A stretch of 64,000 nt of DNA, from contig CAZZAO010000008.1 of the NCBI GenBank assembly GCA_964652205.1, forward strand, positions 1 through 64,000, given 5' to 3'. This document shows, one piece after another, positions 51,409-59,234 of the stretch. Made by a program: the position numbers and the translations under genes. Numbering within the stretch: the stretch's first letter is position 1; every line of letters starts with the position of its first letter. The notes below the pieces were generated by a model, which was given only the letters and a program-made list of their open reading frames with translations, was not told the DNA's origin and made no database searches. Origin of the DNA: ZC4RG36 sp964652205 (lineage in GTDB: Bacteria; Chloroflexota; Anaerolineae; Aggregatilineales; Phototrophicaceae).

Positions 51409-52311
51409 CTAATTTGCGTCCCACTGGCCGATGACTTCGACTTCGCGTTCGAGGATGATGCCAGTCTGCTCCTCAACGGCGGCGCGGACGTGCTGAATCA
51501 GCGCGTAGTAGTCGCTGGCGGTCGCCGTGCCGGTGTTAATGAAGAAGTTGGCGTGAACCGGCGAGACCATCGCCCCGCCGAGGCGGAAGCCCTTGAGTCC
51601 GGCGGCCTCGATCAGCCGACCAGCATAGTCTCCGGGCGGATTCTTGAAGATGCTGCCGAGGCTGGCCCCCGGCGGCTGAGTCCGTTTACGATGCTCGACC
51701 AGCTCGTCCATGTAGGCGTTAATGGCGGCAGGATCAACGCCGGGTGTCAGCGCGAGCGCAGCCGAGAGGACGAGGAAGCGCCGTCCTGACGCCTTGAGGC
51801 TCGACATACGATAGTCATAAGCGAGGTCAGCGCTGCTCAGGGTCAGCAGCCCCGCCTCAGAATCGAGTACCGACGCTTCGGCGACACAGCCCGCCATATC
51901 GCCGCCGTGCGCTCCGGCATTGTTGACGACCGCGCCGCCAATCGTCCCCGGCACGCTGACCGCCCACTCGAAGCCGCTGAATCCCCGCGCGGCACATTTC
52001 CGCGCCAGCGCTGTCAGCGCCATCCCCGACTGCGCGACGACCCAACCTTCGTCGTAAAACTCGACCTGCGCCGCCCGGTTGACGATCACCAGCCCGCGCA
52101 CCCCATGATCGGAAATCAGCACGTTCGCGCCGCCGCCGATGATCCGCACCCAGATGCCGTCTGCCCACGCCGCCTGCGCCACGGCGGTTAGCTCGTCGAG
52201 ACTGCGGGCGATCATCAGCAAGTCGGCTGGCCCGCCGAGCCGCGCAGCGGTGTACTTCGCTAAAGGCTCATCACTCAAGAGACGGTCGGCAAAACGGTCG
52301 AGTTCATTCAT
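51409..52311 (-). CDS. murB: UDP-N-acetylenolpyruvoylglucosamine reductase
   Basis: Reduces the enolpyruvyl group with NADPH via FAD to make UDP-MurNAc. The 300-residue protein begins MNELDRFADRLLSDEPLAKY. FAD contacts are ARLGGPADLL, VRIIGGGANVLISDHG and the FSGFEWAVSVPGTIGGAVVNNAGAHG region. The catalytic Ser is in PPGASLGSIFKNP and the last Glu in the C-terminus. This is a type II-like short form. The longer open frame upstream is repeat sequence. Confidence 0.95.
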   Translation of the reverse strand: MNELDRFADRLLSDEPLAKYTAARLGGPADLLMIARSLDELTAVAQAAWADGIWVRIIGGGANVLISDHGVRGLVIVNRAAQVEFYDEGWVVAQSGMALTALARKCAARGFSGFEWAVSVPGTIGGAVVNNAGAHGGDMAGCVAEASVLDSEAGLLTLSSADLAYDYRMSSLKASGRRFLVLSAALALTPGVDPAAINAYMDELVEHRKRTQPPGASLGSIFKNPPGDYAGRLIEAAGLKGFRLGGAMVSPVHANFFINTGTATASDYYALIQHVRAAVEEQTGIILEREVEVIGQWDAN

Positions 52312-52320
52312 CGAAAATCC

Positions 52321-52362
52321 GACCTCACCCCCTGGCCCCTCTCCGCAAGCAGAGAGGGGGGA
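52321..52362. repeat. REP-like inverted repeat between murC and murB
   Basis: GACCTCACCCCCTGGCCCCT, then CTCCGCAAGCAGAGAGGGGGG, can form a GC-rich hairpin; same family as the element at 4548. Confidence 0.5.
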
Positions 52363-52450
52363 ATCCAATACGCGCGATCATCGAACTCAATATCCTGGCT
52401 GGACTTCAATTCAGGAAATCTACAAAGGCGAATGAGCGTTGCAAATTCCA

Positions 52451-52538
52451 GCCCCTCTCTGCCTGCGGAGAAGGCGAAAGCGGGTCGGCATCTTTTGGCC
52501 GACCGTAGCCGAAGCGAGACCGCGAAGAGGGGTGAGGT
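52451..52538. repeat. second REP-like element between murC and murB
   Basis: It begins GCCCCTCTCTGCCTGCGGAG and ends GAAGAGGGGTGAGGTC, the inverse of the left end of the 52321 element, with GGGTCGGC/GCCGACC arms inside. It reaches up to the murC stop codon. Confidence 0.45.
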
Positions 52539-52542
52539 CGTA

Positions 52543-53910
52543 TCATTCCTGTAAACTCCTGCGCCGCAGAAATTCCTGCCCGATCCACGGGGCGTCCCCG
52601 GCGCTCATGATGACGACGACGGCGGGCGCGGCGACTTCGGCGGTCAGCAGGTCGGCGGCGTCAGCCAGCGACGGCGTCAGCCGCGCGTCGGGATGCTGAA
52701 AGGCCGTGACGACTGCCGCGCCCGTGACGCCGGGGAGCGGCTTTTCCCGCGCGGCGTAAATCTCGGTGACGAGGACGTGATCGGCGTCGGCAAAAGCGGT
52801 CGCGTAATCGGCCAGCAGCGCCTGAGTCCGCGTGTAAGTATGCGGCTGCCAGACCGCCCAGATCGACCGGTCAGGATAACGCTGGCGCGCGGCCTGAAGC
52901 GTGGCGCGAATGGCCGTCGGATGATGGGCATAGTCGTCGATGATCGCCACGCCGCCGACCTCGCCGCGCAGATCGAAGCGCCGCCCCGCCCCGCTGTAGC
53001 GCGACAGCGCCTGCGCCGCGCCCTCGAACGGGACACCCTGCGAATCAGCGGCGGCAAAGGCTGCCAGCGCGTTGGCGACGTTGTGCAGGCCGGGGATTTG
53101 CAGACGCGCCCGCCCCAGCAGCGAGCCGCCGCGCAGCACGTCGAAGACAGTTTCGCCGCCTTCAATCGTGATGGCCTGCGCGCGCCATTCGGCGTCGGCG
53201 TTGACGCCATAGATCAGGGCGGGAAGCTGACGCTCGCGCCGCGCGTCGGAGAGGACACGCGCCCCCGCGTCGTCGGCGCAGGCGATCAGCAGGCCGCCTT
53301 CCGGCAGCAGCGCGACAAATTTAGCGAACGAGTCGGTCAGGTCGGCGGGCGTCGGGAAGAAATCAGGGTGATCCCACTCGACGCTGGTGACGACGGCGAC
53401 GGTCGGACGCAGGCCGAGAAACATGTTGTCGTACTCGTCGGCCTCGACGACAAAGACCCTGCCCGCTCCGGCAGCGGCATTCGTCCCGGTCGAGCGCAGC
53501 GTCCCGCCGATGATGTAGCCGGGACTGCGCCCCGTCTCGATCAGGAGATGCGCGATCATCGAGGTCGTGGTGGTTTTGCCGTGCGTCCCGGCGACGGCGA
53601 TCACCGTCTGCCCGGCCATGACGCTGGCGATCATGTCGGAGCGCCTACGCACGGGAATGCCGCGCGCCTGCGCCGCCGCAACTTCGGGATTGTCCGCCGC
53701 GACCGCCGACGAGATCACGACCACGTCCGCGCCCTCGACATGGGCGGCGTCGTGGCCGATACGGACAGCAGCGCCGTCACGAGCCAGCGCATCGGCCAGC
53801 GGCCCGCTCGACCGGTCAGAGCCGGAAATCGTATGCCCCTGCTCCATCAGGACGCGGGCGATGGCTGAAAGTCCTGTGCCGCCGATGCCGACGAAATGGT
53901 AATGAGTCAT
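52543..53910 (-). CDS. murC: UDP-N-acetylmuramate--L-alanine ligase
   Basis: Adds L-Ala to UDP-MurNAc using ATP. The 455-residue protein starts MTHYHFVGIGGTGLSAIAR, the standard N-terminus. The ATP P-loop is AGTHGKTTTTSMIAHLL, followed by GRVFVVEADEYDNMFLG and VVTSVEWDHPDFFP, then DDYAHHPTAIRATLQAARQRYP. Upstream in-frame codons are heptanucleotide repeat and are excluded. Confidence 0.96.
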   Translation of the reverse strand: MTHYHFVGIGGTGLSAIARVLMEQGHTISGSDRSSGPLADALARDGAAVRIGHDAAHVEGADVVVISSAVAADNPEVAAAQARGIPVRRRSDMIASVMAGQTVIAVAGTHGKTTTTSMIAHLLIETGRSPGYIIGGTLRSTGTNAAAGAGRVFVVEADEYDNMFLGLRPTVAVVTSVEWDHPDFFPTPADLTDSFAKFVALLPEGGLLIACADDAGARVLSDARRERQLPALIYGVNADAEWRAQAITIEGGETVFDVLRGGSLLGRARLQIPGLHNVANALAAFAAADSQGVPFEGAAQALSRYSGAGRRFDLRGEVGGVAIIDDYAHHPTAIRATLQAARQRYPDRSIWAVWQPHTYTRTQALLADYATAFADADHVLVTEIYAAREKPLPGVTGAAVVTAFQHPDARLTPSLADAADLLTAEVAAPAVVVIMSAGDAPWIGQEFLRRRSLQE

Positions 53911-53925
53911 AGCGATGAGAACCGA

Positions 53926-53979
53926 GAGCCGAGAGCCGAGAGAAAAGAAGGACTGAGGGCCGAGGACTGAGGACTGAGT
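53926..53979. repeat. heptanucleotide repeats GAGCCGA and GGACTGA upstream of murC
   Basis: Three near-perfect GAGCCGA units run into (G)GACTGAG units. Bases 53943-53979 are an exact 37-base inverted copy of 59173-59209. Confidence 0.8.
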
Positions 53980-54045
53980 AAAGAAATGCATGACCGCTTC
54001 GATTGATATTCGCGCTCGTGCCACCGGTGGCTGAAAGTCCACTGG

Positions 54046-54345
54046 CTACCAAAGCTCAAGTCCCCGAACAGTCTTTGCCTTATCATTCCGGCCATGCTGC
54101 CGGAGGCTAAAGCCCTCCGGCTACCAAAGCTCAGGTTCCCGAACAGTCTTTGTCTTATTATTCCGGCCATGCTGCCGGAGGCTAAAGCCCTCCGGCTACC
54201 AAAGCTCAAGTCCCCGAACAGTCTTTGCCTTATCATTCCGGTCATGCTGCCGGAGGCTAAAGCCCTCCGGCTACCAAAGCTCAAGTCCCCGAACAGTCTT
54301 TGCCTTATTATCCCGGCCATGCTGCCGGAGGCTAAAGCCCTCCGG
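54046..54345. repeat. tandem array, four copies of a 75-base unit
   Basis: Four head-to-tail 75-base units (54046, 54121, 54196, 54271), nearly identical, each holding an imperfect CCGGAGGCT/AGCCCTCCGG hairpin. A partial unit precedes them (54021-54045). Because 75 is divisible by three, frames remain open on both strands, but there is no independent sign of coding. A related AGCTGGCTGAAGCCAGCT palindrome follows at 54358. Confidence 0.9.
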
Positions 54346-54595
54346 CAAGTCAACTGAAGCTGGCTGAAGCCAGCTAAAACCGCAGGAACAGCAGCCAGTT
54401 TTAGCTGGCAAAGACCATAAGAGGAATCAAGAACCAGACTACGATTAATACGCCCTGTATACCAGCCGTCTTCAGCCGGTTTGGGTTCTGGTAGTCCCAT
54501 TCGGTCGCAAGCTCCCTCATCCCCTTCGGGGAGGCCTCGCAACCAGCAGGCGCTCAGCCGCTGGCGGCAGGAGCCAGACTCGTTCAGGCCCCGGC

Positions 54596-54615
54596 GGGCA
54601 TGATGCATCATGCCC
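54596..54615. repeat. perfect 20-base palindrome
   Basis: GGGCATGATGCATCATGCCC, followed by CCTACGA. It is the counterpart of the palindrome at 4456. Confidence 0.55.
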
Positions 54616-54651
54616 CTACGAACGCCGCGCGATTCCGTGCCGCGCCTGGCC

Positions 54652-54687
54652 TTACACTCAGCACTCATTGCTCAGCACTCAGCACTT
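54652..54687. repeat. heptanucleotide repeat (CACTCAG type)
   Basis: CACTCAG, CACTCAT, TGCTCAG, CACTCAG and CACTTTC follow with a strict 7-base period, ending at the cvpA stop codon. Confidence 0.7.
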
Positions 54688-54688
54688 T

Positions 54689-55234
54689 CTAGATCATGAT
54701 GAGGACGATCAGAAAGAGGACGATGACGGCGATGGCGAGCAGATCACCGTTGCCGCCGACTCCCCCGCCGAGAATCACCAGCGGCAGCAGCCCGCGCGCC
54801 TGATCGCTCAGCGAGCCGGGCGCAGGCGCGATGATCGACGGCGCGAGCGGATACTCGTTGATGTCGAGGAAGTACCAGAGCGATCCCCAGATCAGGTAGC
54901 CATTGAGGAAGCCGACCAGCCCACCGAGCAGGCTTTCCTGCACGCTGTCGCGGCCCTGCTGCGCCCGCCGCGCCTCACCGCCGCCGATGAAGCCGCGCGT
55001 CTGGTAGGCAAAGTAAACGATGGCGATGAAGATGCCGCCCTGCACGAAAAAGGTCTGGTCGCGCGGGACGTTCGCCAGCAGCGTCCCGCGCAGCAGCGTG
55101 TCGAACTGAAACAGGGCGAACAGGCCGAGGATGATTCCGGCAGTCGAGATCAGCTCTTTCGTCCAGCCGCGCAGAAAGCCAATAATGGCGAAGAAAATCG
55201 CCATGATCCACAACATCGTTGACATCTGAATCAT
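54689..55234 (-). CDS. CvpA-family membrane protein
   Basis: A 181-residue protein with five hydrophobic helices starting MLWIMAIFFAIIGFLRGWTKE, the typical N-terminus of CvpA/colicin V production proteins. The internal SVQESLLGGLVGFLNGYLIW is also characteristic. Its start overlaps the murG stop by 4 bases. Insertion between murG and murC suggests a link with cell-wall growth; the biochemical role of CvpA is not firmly known. Confidence 0.75.
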   Translation of the reverse strand: MIQMSTMLWIMAIFFAIIGFLRGWTKELISTAGIILGLFALFQFDTLLRGTLLANVPRDQTFFVQGGIFIAIVYFAYQTRGFIGGGEARRAQQGRDSVQESLLGGLVGFLNGYLIWGSLWYFLDINEYPLAPSIIAPAPGSLSDQARGLLPLVILGGGVGGNGDLLAIAVIVLFLIVLIMI

Positions 55235-56340
55235 CGGGCGTCTCCGGCAGCAAGCGCCTCAAGCTGATCGGCAATGCGCCCCGCCGCGTCAGGCTGCGAC
55301 AGCGACGAAGCGGCGGCACGGATGGCCGCGAGTCGGGGCGGGTCGGCCAGCAGGCCACGAACAGTCGTCAGCAAATCGCGCTCCATGTCGGCATCATTCA
55401 TCACCAGCGCCGCGCCGCGCTCGGCCAGATAGTCGGCGTTGACCTTCTGATAGCGCCACGCATAAGGATAAGGAACCAGAATCGACGGCAGGCCGAAGTA
55501 CGGAAATTCGCCGAGCGTGCTGGCACCTGAGCGGCTGACGGCAAGATCCGCCGCCGCCATCGCCAGCCCCATCTCTCTGTGCAGATACGGATAGGCGTGA
55601 TAGTCGGTCGCATCGGGCAGTGAGCCGCGGAACGTCCTGACTTCATCCCAGTCGAGCGTGCCGCTGATGTGGATGATCTGAACGCCATCAGCCAGCAGCG
55701 CCGGAGCCATTGCCATCAGCGCGTGGTTGATCGTCCGCGCGCCGCGACTGCCACCAAAGACCAGCAGCACATTGCGCGCCGGGTCGATCCTGAAGAAGCT
55801 CTGCGCGGCCTCGCGCGTCGCCTCAAGCATCGCGCAGCGCAGCGGATAGCCGGTGACGACCATCTGATCGGCGCGGAAATAGGGGCGCGATTGCTCGGCG
55901 GTGACGGCGACGCGGCTGGCGAAGCGCCGCAGCACCTGAATCGTCAGCCCCGGCTCGATGTCCGGCAGGTAGATCAGCGACGGCACGCCGCGCAATTTCG
56001 CCGCCAGCGCGACCGGCAGGCCGACCCACCCGCCGGTCAGCAGCAGCACGTCCGGCTGGCGGCGCGAAATGAGCACCAGCGCCTGCGCCGTCCCGGCAGC
56101 AAGCTGCGCCAGACTGACCAGACGCTGACCGAAGCCGACACCGTGAAGCGGGCCAGCGCGGACTTCATCGTAGCTGGTGAAGCGCACGCCGCCTTCAGCA
56201 ATCAGGGGGCGCTCGAAGCCATCGACGCTGCCGACAAACGCCAGCTCAGTCGCGGGGTTGTGTTGTCTGAGCGCCTCGGCTGCCGCGAGGGCGGGGTAGA
56301 CGTGGCCCCCCGTTCCCCCGGCTGCGATCATAACTCGCAC
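55231..56340 (-). CDS. murG: undecaprenyldiphospho-muramoylpentapeptide beta-N-acetylglucosaminyltransferase
   Basis: Adds GlcNAc to lipid I to make lipid II on the inner membrane face. The 369-residue GT28 enzyme starts at GTG with MRVMIAAGGTGGHVYPALA. Other motifs are LLTGGWVGLPVALAAKLRG, VFGGSRGARTINHALM and the donor site SRSGASTLGEFPYFGLPSILVPYP (read in two parts, SRSGASTLGE and PSILVPYPYA). Its first 95 bases overlap the end of ftsW in another frame. Confidence 0.95.
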   Translation of the reverse strand: MRVMIAAGGTGGHVYPALAAAEALRQHNPATELAFVGSVDGFERPLIAEGGVRFTSYDEVRAGPLHGVGFGQRLVSLAQLAAGTAQALVLISRRQPDVLLLTGGWVGLPVALAAKLRGVPSLIYLPDIEPGLTIQVLRRFASRVAVTAEQSRPYFRADQMVVTGYPLRCAMLEATREAAQSFFRIDPARNVLLVFGGSRGARTINHALMAMAPALLADGVQIIHISGTLDWDEVRTFRGSLPDATDYHAYPYLHREMGLAMAAADLAVSRSGASTLGEFPYFGLPSILVPYPYAWRYQKVNADYLAERGAALVMNDADMERDLLTTVRGLLADPPRLAAIRAAASSLSQPDAAGRIADQLEALAAGDAR

Positions 56341-57577
56341 CCTGATTTCTCCGTTCCGGTGTCCCCAGACGCGACGAGGCGCGGGAAATGCTCAAGAGCA
56401 GGCCCATGCCAGCCATAATGACGATCAGCGACGAGCCGCCAAAACTAATCAGCGGCAGCGGCGCGCCCGTGGCCGGGACGACCGCCGTCATCACCGCGAT
56501 ATTGAGCAGCGCTTTCGAGGCGATCCAGATGGTGATGCCGCAGGCTAAAAGCGCGCCGAATCCATCAGGCGCTCGGCGGGCTATCGCAAAGCCGCGAATG
56601 ACAACAATCACATACAGCAGGACGACCACCGACGCGCCCACGACCCCCAATTCTTCGCCGATCACCGCGAAAATACTGTCGGTATGCGGCGCGGGCAGAA
56701 AGCCGAATTTCTGCTTACCCTCGCCCAGACCGACGCCCGTCCAGCCGCCGTTGATGAAGGCAATTGCCGCCTGCTGAACGTGGTAGCTGGCGCGAGTCAG
56801 GTCGGTTGCGCCGAGATAGCTGTTGACGCGCGACTCGGCGTAACCGAGTTTCTGCGACGAGAGCAGGAAATAGGCCGTGATGCCGACGACAACCCCGGCC
56901 ACGACCAGATGCAGCAGGCGCGCCCCGGCGAGAAAGTACATGACGCCGGAGACGAAACAGATCATGGCGACGGTGCTGAGGTCGGGCTGAAGCACGACCA
57001 GATAGGCCAGCGTGCCGACGAGAAACGTGAACGGCAGCAGCCCGCGCGTGATGCTGCGGATGTTGGCGCGCTTGGAACTCATCCACGCCGCCATGTAGAT
57101 GATGATAATCAACTCGGCCATCTCGCCCGGCTGATAGGAACCGTTGAAGAAGGCGCGCCGCGCGCCGAAGGTGTTGTCGCCAAACAGCAGCACGCCGATC
57201 AGCAGCGCGTAACAGACCAGCAGCAGGATGACGGAAAAGCGCTTCCAGATCCGGTAATCGATCAGGATCAGGCCGACGATCAGCAGGCCGCCGAAGAACA
57301 TGTTCTTGACCTGCTGCAGGAAGATCGTCGCTTCGTTGCCGTAGGTGGTGAAGCTCCAGTCGAACGTCGTGCTGTAAACCATCATCAGGCCGATAGCCAG
57401 CAGCAGACCGAGAGTAATGACCAGCGGCGTATCGAGAGTTGAGAGAAGGCTGCGCCTGCGCTCGACCGGACGCGAGTCAGCCGTCACGCGCGGCGCAGCG
57501 ACAATCGGACGTGGCGCGGGCCGTCCTGCCATCTCGGCGTCCGAGTCGGTAAACATCGGTAGCGGTTGGTCAGCCAT
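56246..57577 (-). CDS. ftsW: lipid II polymerase FtsW (SEDS family)
   Basis: A glycosyltransferase that polymerises lipid II at the septum with FtsI. The protein of about 443 residues has ten hydrophobic helices. SEDS motifs are NGSYQPGEMAELIIIIYMA, LQPDLSTVAMI, WTGVGLGEGKQKFGFLPAPHTDSIF (read as two pieces) and PLISFGGSSLIVIMAGMG. A basic C-terminal tail of about 30 residues is encoded in the stretch shared with murG. ATG 57577 is chosen because GGGGTG precedes it. Confidence 0.93.
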   Translation of the reverse strand: MADQPLPMFTDSDAEMAGRPAPRPIVAAPRVTADSRPVERRRSLLSTLDTPLVITLGLLLAIGLMMVYSTTFDWSFTTYGNEATIFLQQVKNMFFGGLLIVGLILIDYRIWKRFSVILLLVCYALLIGVLLFGDNTFGARRAFFNGSYQPGEMAELIIIIYMAAWMSSKRANIRSITRGLLPFTFLVGTLAYLVVLQPDLSTVAMICFVSGVMYFLAGARLLHLVVAGVVVGITAYFLLSSQKLGYAESRVNSYLGATDLTRASYHVQQAAIAFINGGWTGVGLGEGKQKFGFLPAPHTDSIFAVIGEELGVVGASVVVLLYVIVVIRGFAIARRAPDGFGALLACGITIWIASKALLNIAVMTAVVPATGAPLPLISFGGSSLIVIMAGMGLLLSISRASSRLGTPERRNQGASYDRSRGNGGPRLPRPRGSRGAQTTQPRD

Positions 57578-57592
57578 AATCACCCCGGTAAA

Positions 57593-57692
57593 AGTGCTGA
57601 GTGCTGAGTTATGAGTGCTGAGTCAAATGCAACTGAGCCATTGACTAGCGCGGTCCCGGTTTTACTCGGCACTCAGCACTCGTTACTCAGCC
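57593..57692. repeat. inverted pair of heptanucleotide repeats (GTGCTGA type)
   Basis: GTGCTGA-type heptads (57594-57625) face their reverse complements (57664-57690, ACTCGGC, ACTCAGC, ACTCGTT, ACTCAGC). They fill the spacer between murD and ftsW. Confidence 0.75.
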
Positions 57693-57705
57693 CTATCTCT
57701 CCTGA

Positions 57706-59082
57706 TTATAGTCCGCGTACCAGTTGGCGAAAGTGCTCGCCACGCGCGGCGAAATCGACGTAGGCATCATAGCTCGTGCCGCCGGGCGAAAGCAGGACGA
57801 CGTCCCCCGGATGCGCCAGCGTCGCCGCCAGCGCTACTGCCTGCTCGACCGTCTCGACGCGCCGCACCTGATCGCTGTCCGCGCCCAGTTCAGCCGCCGC
57901 CCTGACGACCAGCTCGCCCGCCTGTCCGAAGGCGATGATGGCGCGTGACTTACGCAGCGCCAGCGCGACCATCTCGCGCCAGTCGAGGGCTTTGTCCTTG
58001 CCGCCCGCCAGCAGAATCAGCGGCTCGGTGTAGCTGCGGAGCGCCGCCACGACCCGCTCCGGCGCGGTGGCGATGCTGTCATTGACCCAGGTCACGCCAT
58101 TCAGCTCGCGCACGGTTTCCAGCCGGTGCGGGACGCCGTGAAATTCGGCAATCGCGGCGCGCATCGGCTCGACGTCGAAGCCGAAACTGCCCGCAATGGC
58201 GCAGGCCGCCAGCACGTTGAGGACATTGTGCGCGCCGCGCAGATGAATGTCCTTACGCTCGCAAACCACCTGCGAGGTTCCGTCGGGGCTGGCCGAGCCG
58301 CTGACGAGCAGCCGCTGTCCGGCCATGAACGCGCCGCTCGGAACCATGTCGCTGGCGCTGAACCAGAGCAGGTCGCCGACCGCCGCTTCTTCGAGCGCGC
58401 GGCTCCCGGCGTCATCCCAGCCGAGCACGGCGATGTCGTCCTCGGTCTGGTGGGTGATGATGTTGGCCTTCGCCCGCATGTAGGCTTCCATCGTCCGGTG
58501 GCGGTCGAGGTGATTGGGCGTGACATTGAGCACCGCGCCGACGAACGGGCTGACGGTCATCAACTCCAACTGAAAGCTCGACAGCTCCATCACAACGCAG
58601 TCGCGCCGCTCGATCTGCGGCAGCACGTCGAGCAGCACGTCGCCGATATTGCCGCCGACCCAGGCGCGATACTCGGCCTGTCTGGCGATCTCGCCGACCA
58701 GCGTGGTCGTGGTCGTCTTGCCCGCGCTGCCGGTGATACCGATCACCGGCGCGGGGCAGCGCTCCAGAAATAACTGCGCGTCGTTGGCAAGCGGGATGCC
58801 GCGCGCGGCGGCTTCCTGCACAAGCGGATGATCGAGCGGGACGCCGCCAGAGACGCAGAGCAGATCGACGCCGTCGAACAGGCCGGTGACGTCGCCGCCA
58901 AGCCGAAAATCGACGCCGGGAAAGTCGCCCGCGTTGAGGCCAAGCTGATCGGCAGTTTTACCGTCAGCGACGACGACCTGCGCGCCGACCGTCGGCAGCC
59001 AGCGGGCCAGCGACCGCCCCTGTCGGGCGAAGCCGAGGACAGCCACACGCCGCCCATCGAGTGGATCGCGCTCAGTTGCCAT
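57706..59082 (-). CDS. murD: UDP-N-acetylmuramoylalanine--D-glutamate ligase
   Basis: Adds D-Glu to UDP-MurNAc-L-Ala with ATP. The 458-residue protein has RRVAVLGFARQGRSLARWL at the N-terminus, the P-loop GITGSAGKTTTTTLVGEIAR, MELSSFQLELM, LNVTPNHLDRHRTMEAYMRAK (as LNVTPNHLDRH), WVNDSIATAPERVVAALRSY and LLAGGKDKALDW, then LLSPGGTSYDAYVDFAARGE near the end. All key Mur-ligase motifs are present. Confidence 0.95.
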   Translation of the reverse strand: MATERDPLDGRRVAVLGFARQGRSLARWLPTVGAQVVVADGKTADQLGLNAGDFPGVDFRLGGDVTGLFDGVDLLCVSGGVPLDHPLVQEAAARGIPLANDAQLFLERCPAPVIGITGSAGKTTTTTLVGEIARQAEYRAWVGGNIGDVLLDVLPQIERRDCVVMELSSFQLELMTVSPFVGAVLNVTPNHLDRHRTMEAYMRAKANIITHQTEDDIAVLGWDDAGSRALEEAAVGDLLWFSASDMVPSGAFMAGQRLLVSGSASPDGTSQVVCERKDIHLRGAHNVLNVLAACAIAGSFGFDVEPMRAAIAEFHGVPHRLETVRELNGVTWVNDSIATAPERVVAALRSYTEPLILLAGGKDKALDWREMVALALRKSRAIIAFGQAGELVVRAAAELGADSDQVRRVETVEQAVALAATLAHPGDVVLLSPGGTSYDAYVDFAARGEHFRQLVRGL

Positions 59083-59102
59083 CAGAGAACTCCCGCAAGC
59101 GC

Positions 59103-59209
59103 AGGACTGAGGACTGAGTGGAAAGCAAAAAAACCACCCGACTCATTTCAACGCGCGCCTTTTCCTGTATTGACTCAGTCCTCAGTCCTCGGCCCTCAGT
59201 CCTTCTTTT
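59103..59209. repeat. heptanucleotide inverted repeat between mraY and murD
   Basis: AGGACTGAGGACTGAGT (59103-59119) faces ACTCAGTCCTCAGTCCT (from 59173). Bases 59173-59209 are an exact inverted 37-base match to 53943-53979. Confidence 0.8.
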
Positions 59210-59234
59210 ACCCGGCTCTCTCATTCCTCGTCCC

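Larger units (their letters stand above)
54346..54688. other. repeat-rich spacer between the 75-base array and cvpA
   Basis: It contains several short inverted repeats (GCCAGTTTTAGCTGGC near 54394-54409, a CCCCTTCGGGGAGG hairpin near 54522), the 20-base palindrome at 54596 and a heptamer array at 54652. No gene is supported. Confidence 0.6.

Noticed and set aside
54046..54345. CRISPR-like array
   Set aside because: The 75-base units are contiguous with no unique spacers, and no cas genes are present.
53911..54668. Minus-strand frame of about 250 codons covering the tandem repeats
   Set aside because: It is open only because the repeat unit is a multiple of three; it overlaps heptamer repeats and has no ribosome site or recognisable domain.
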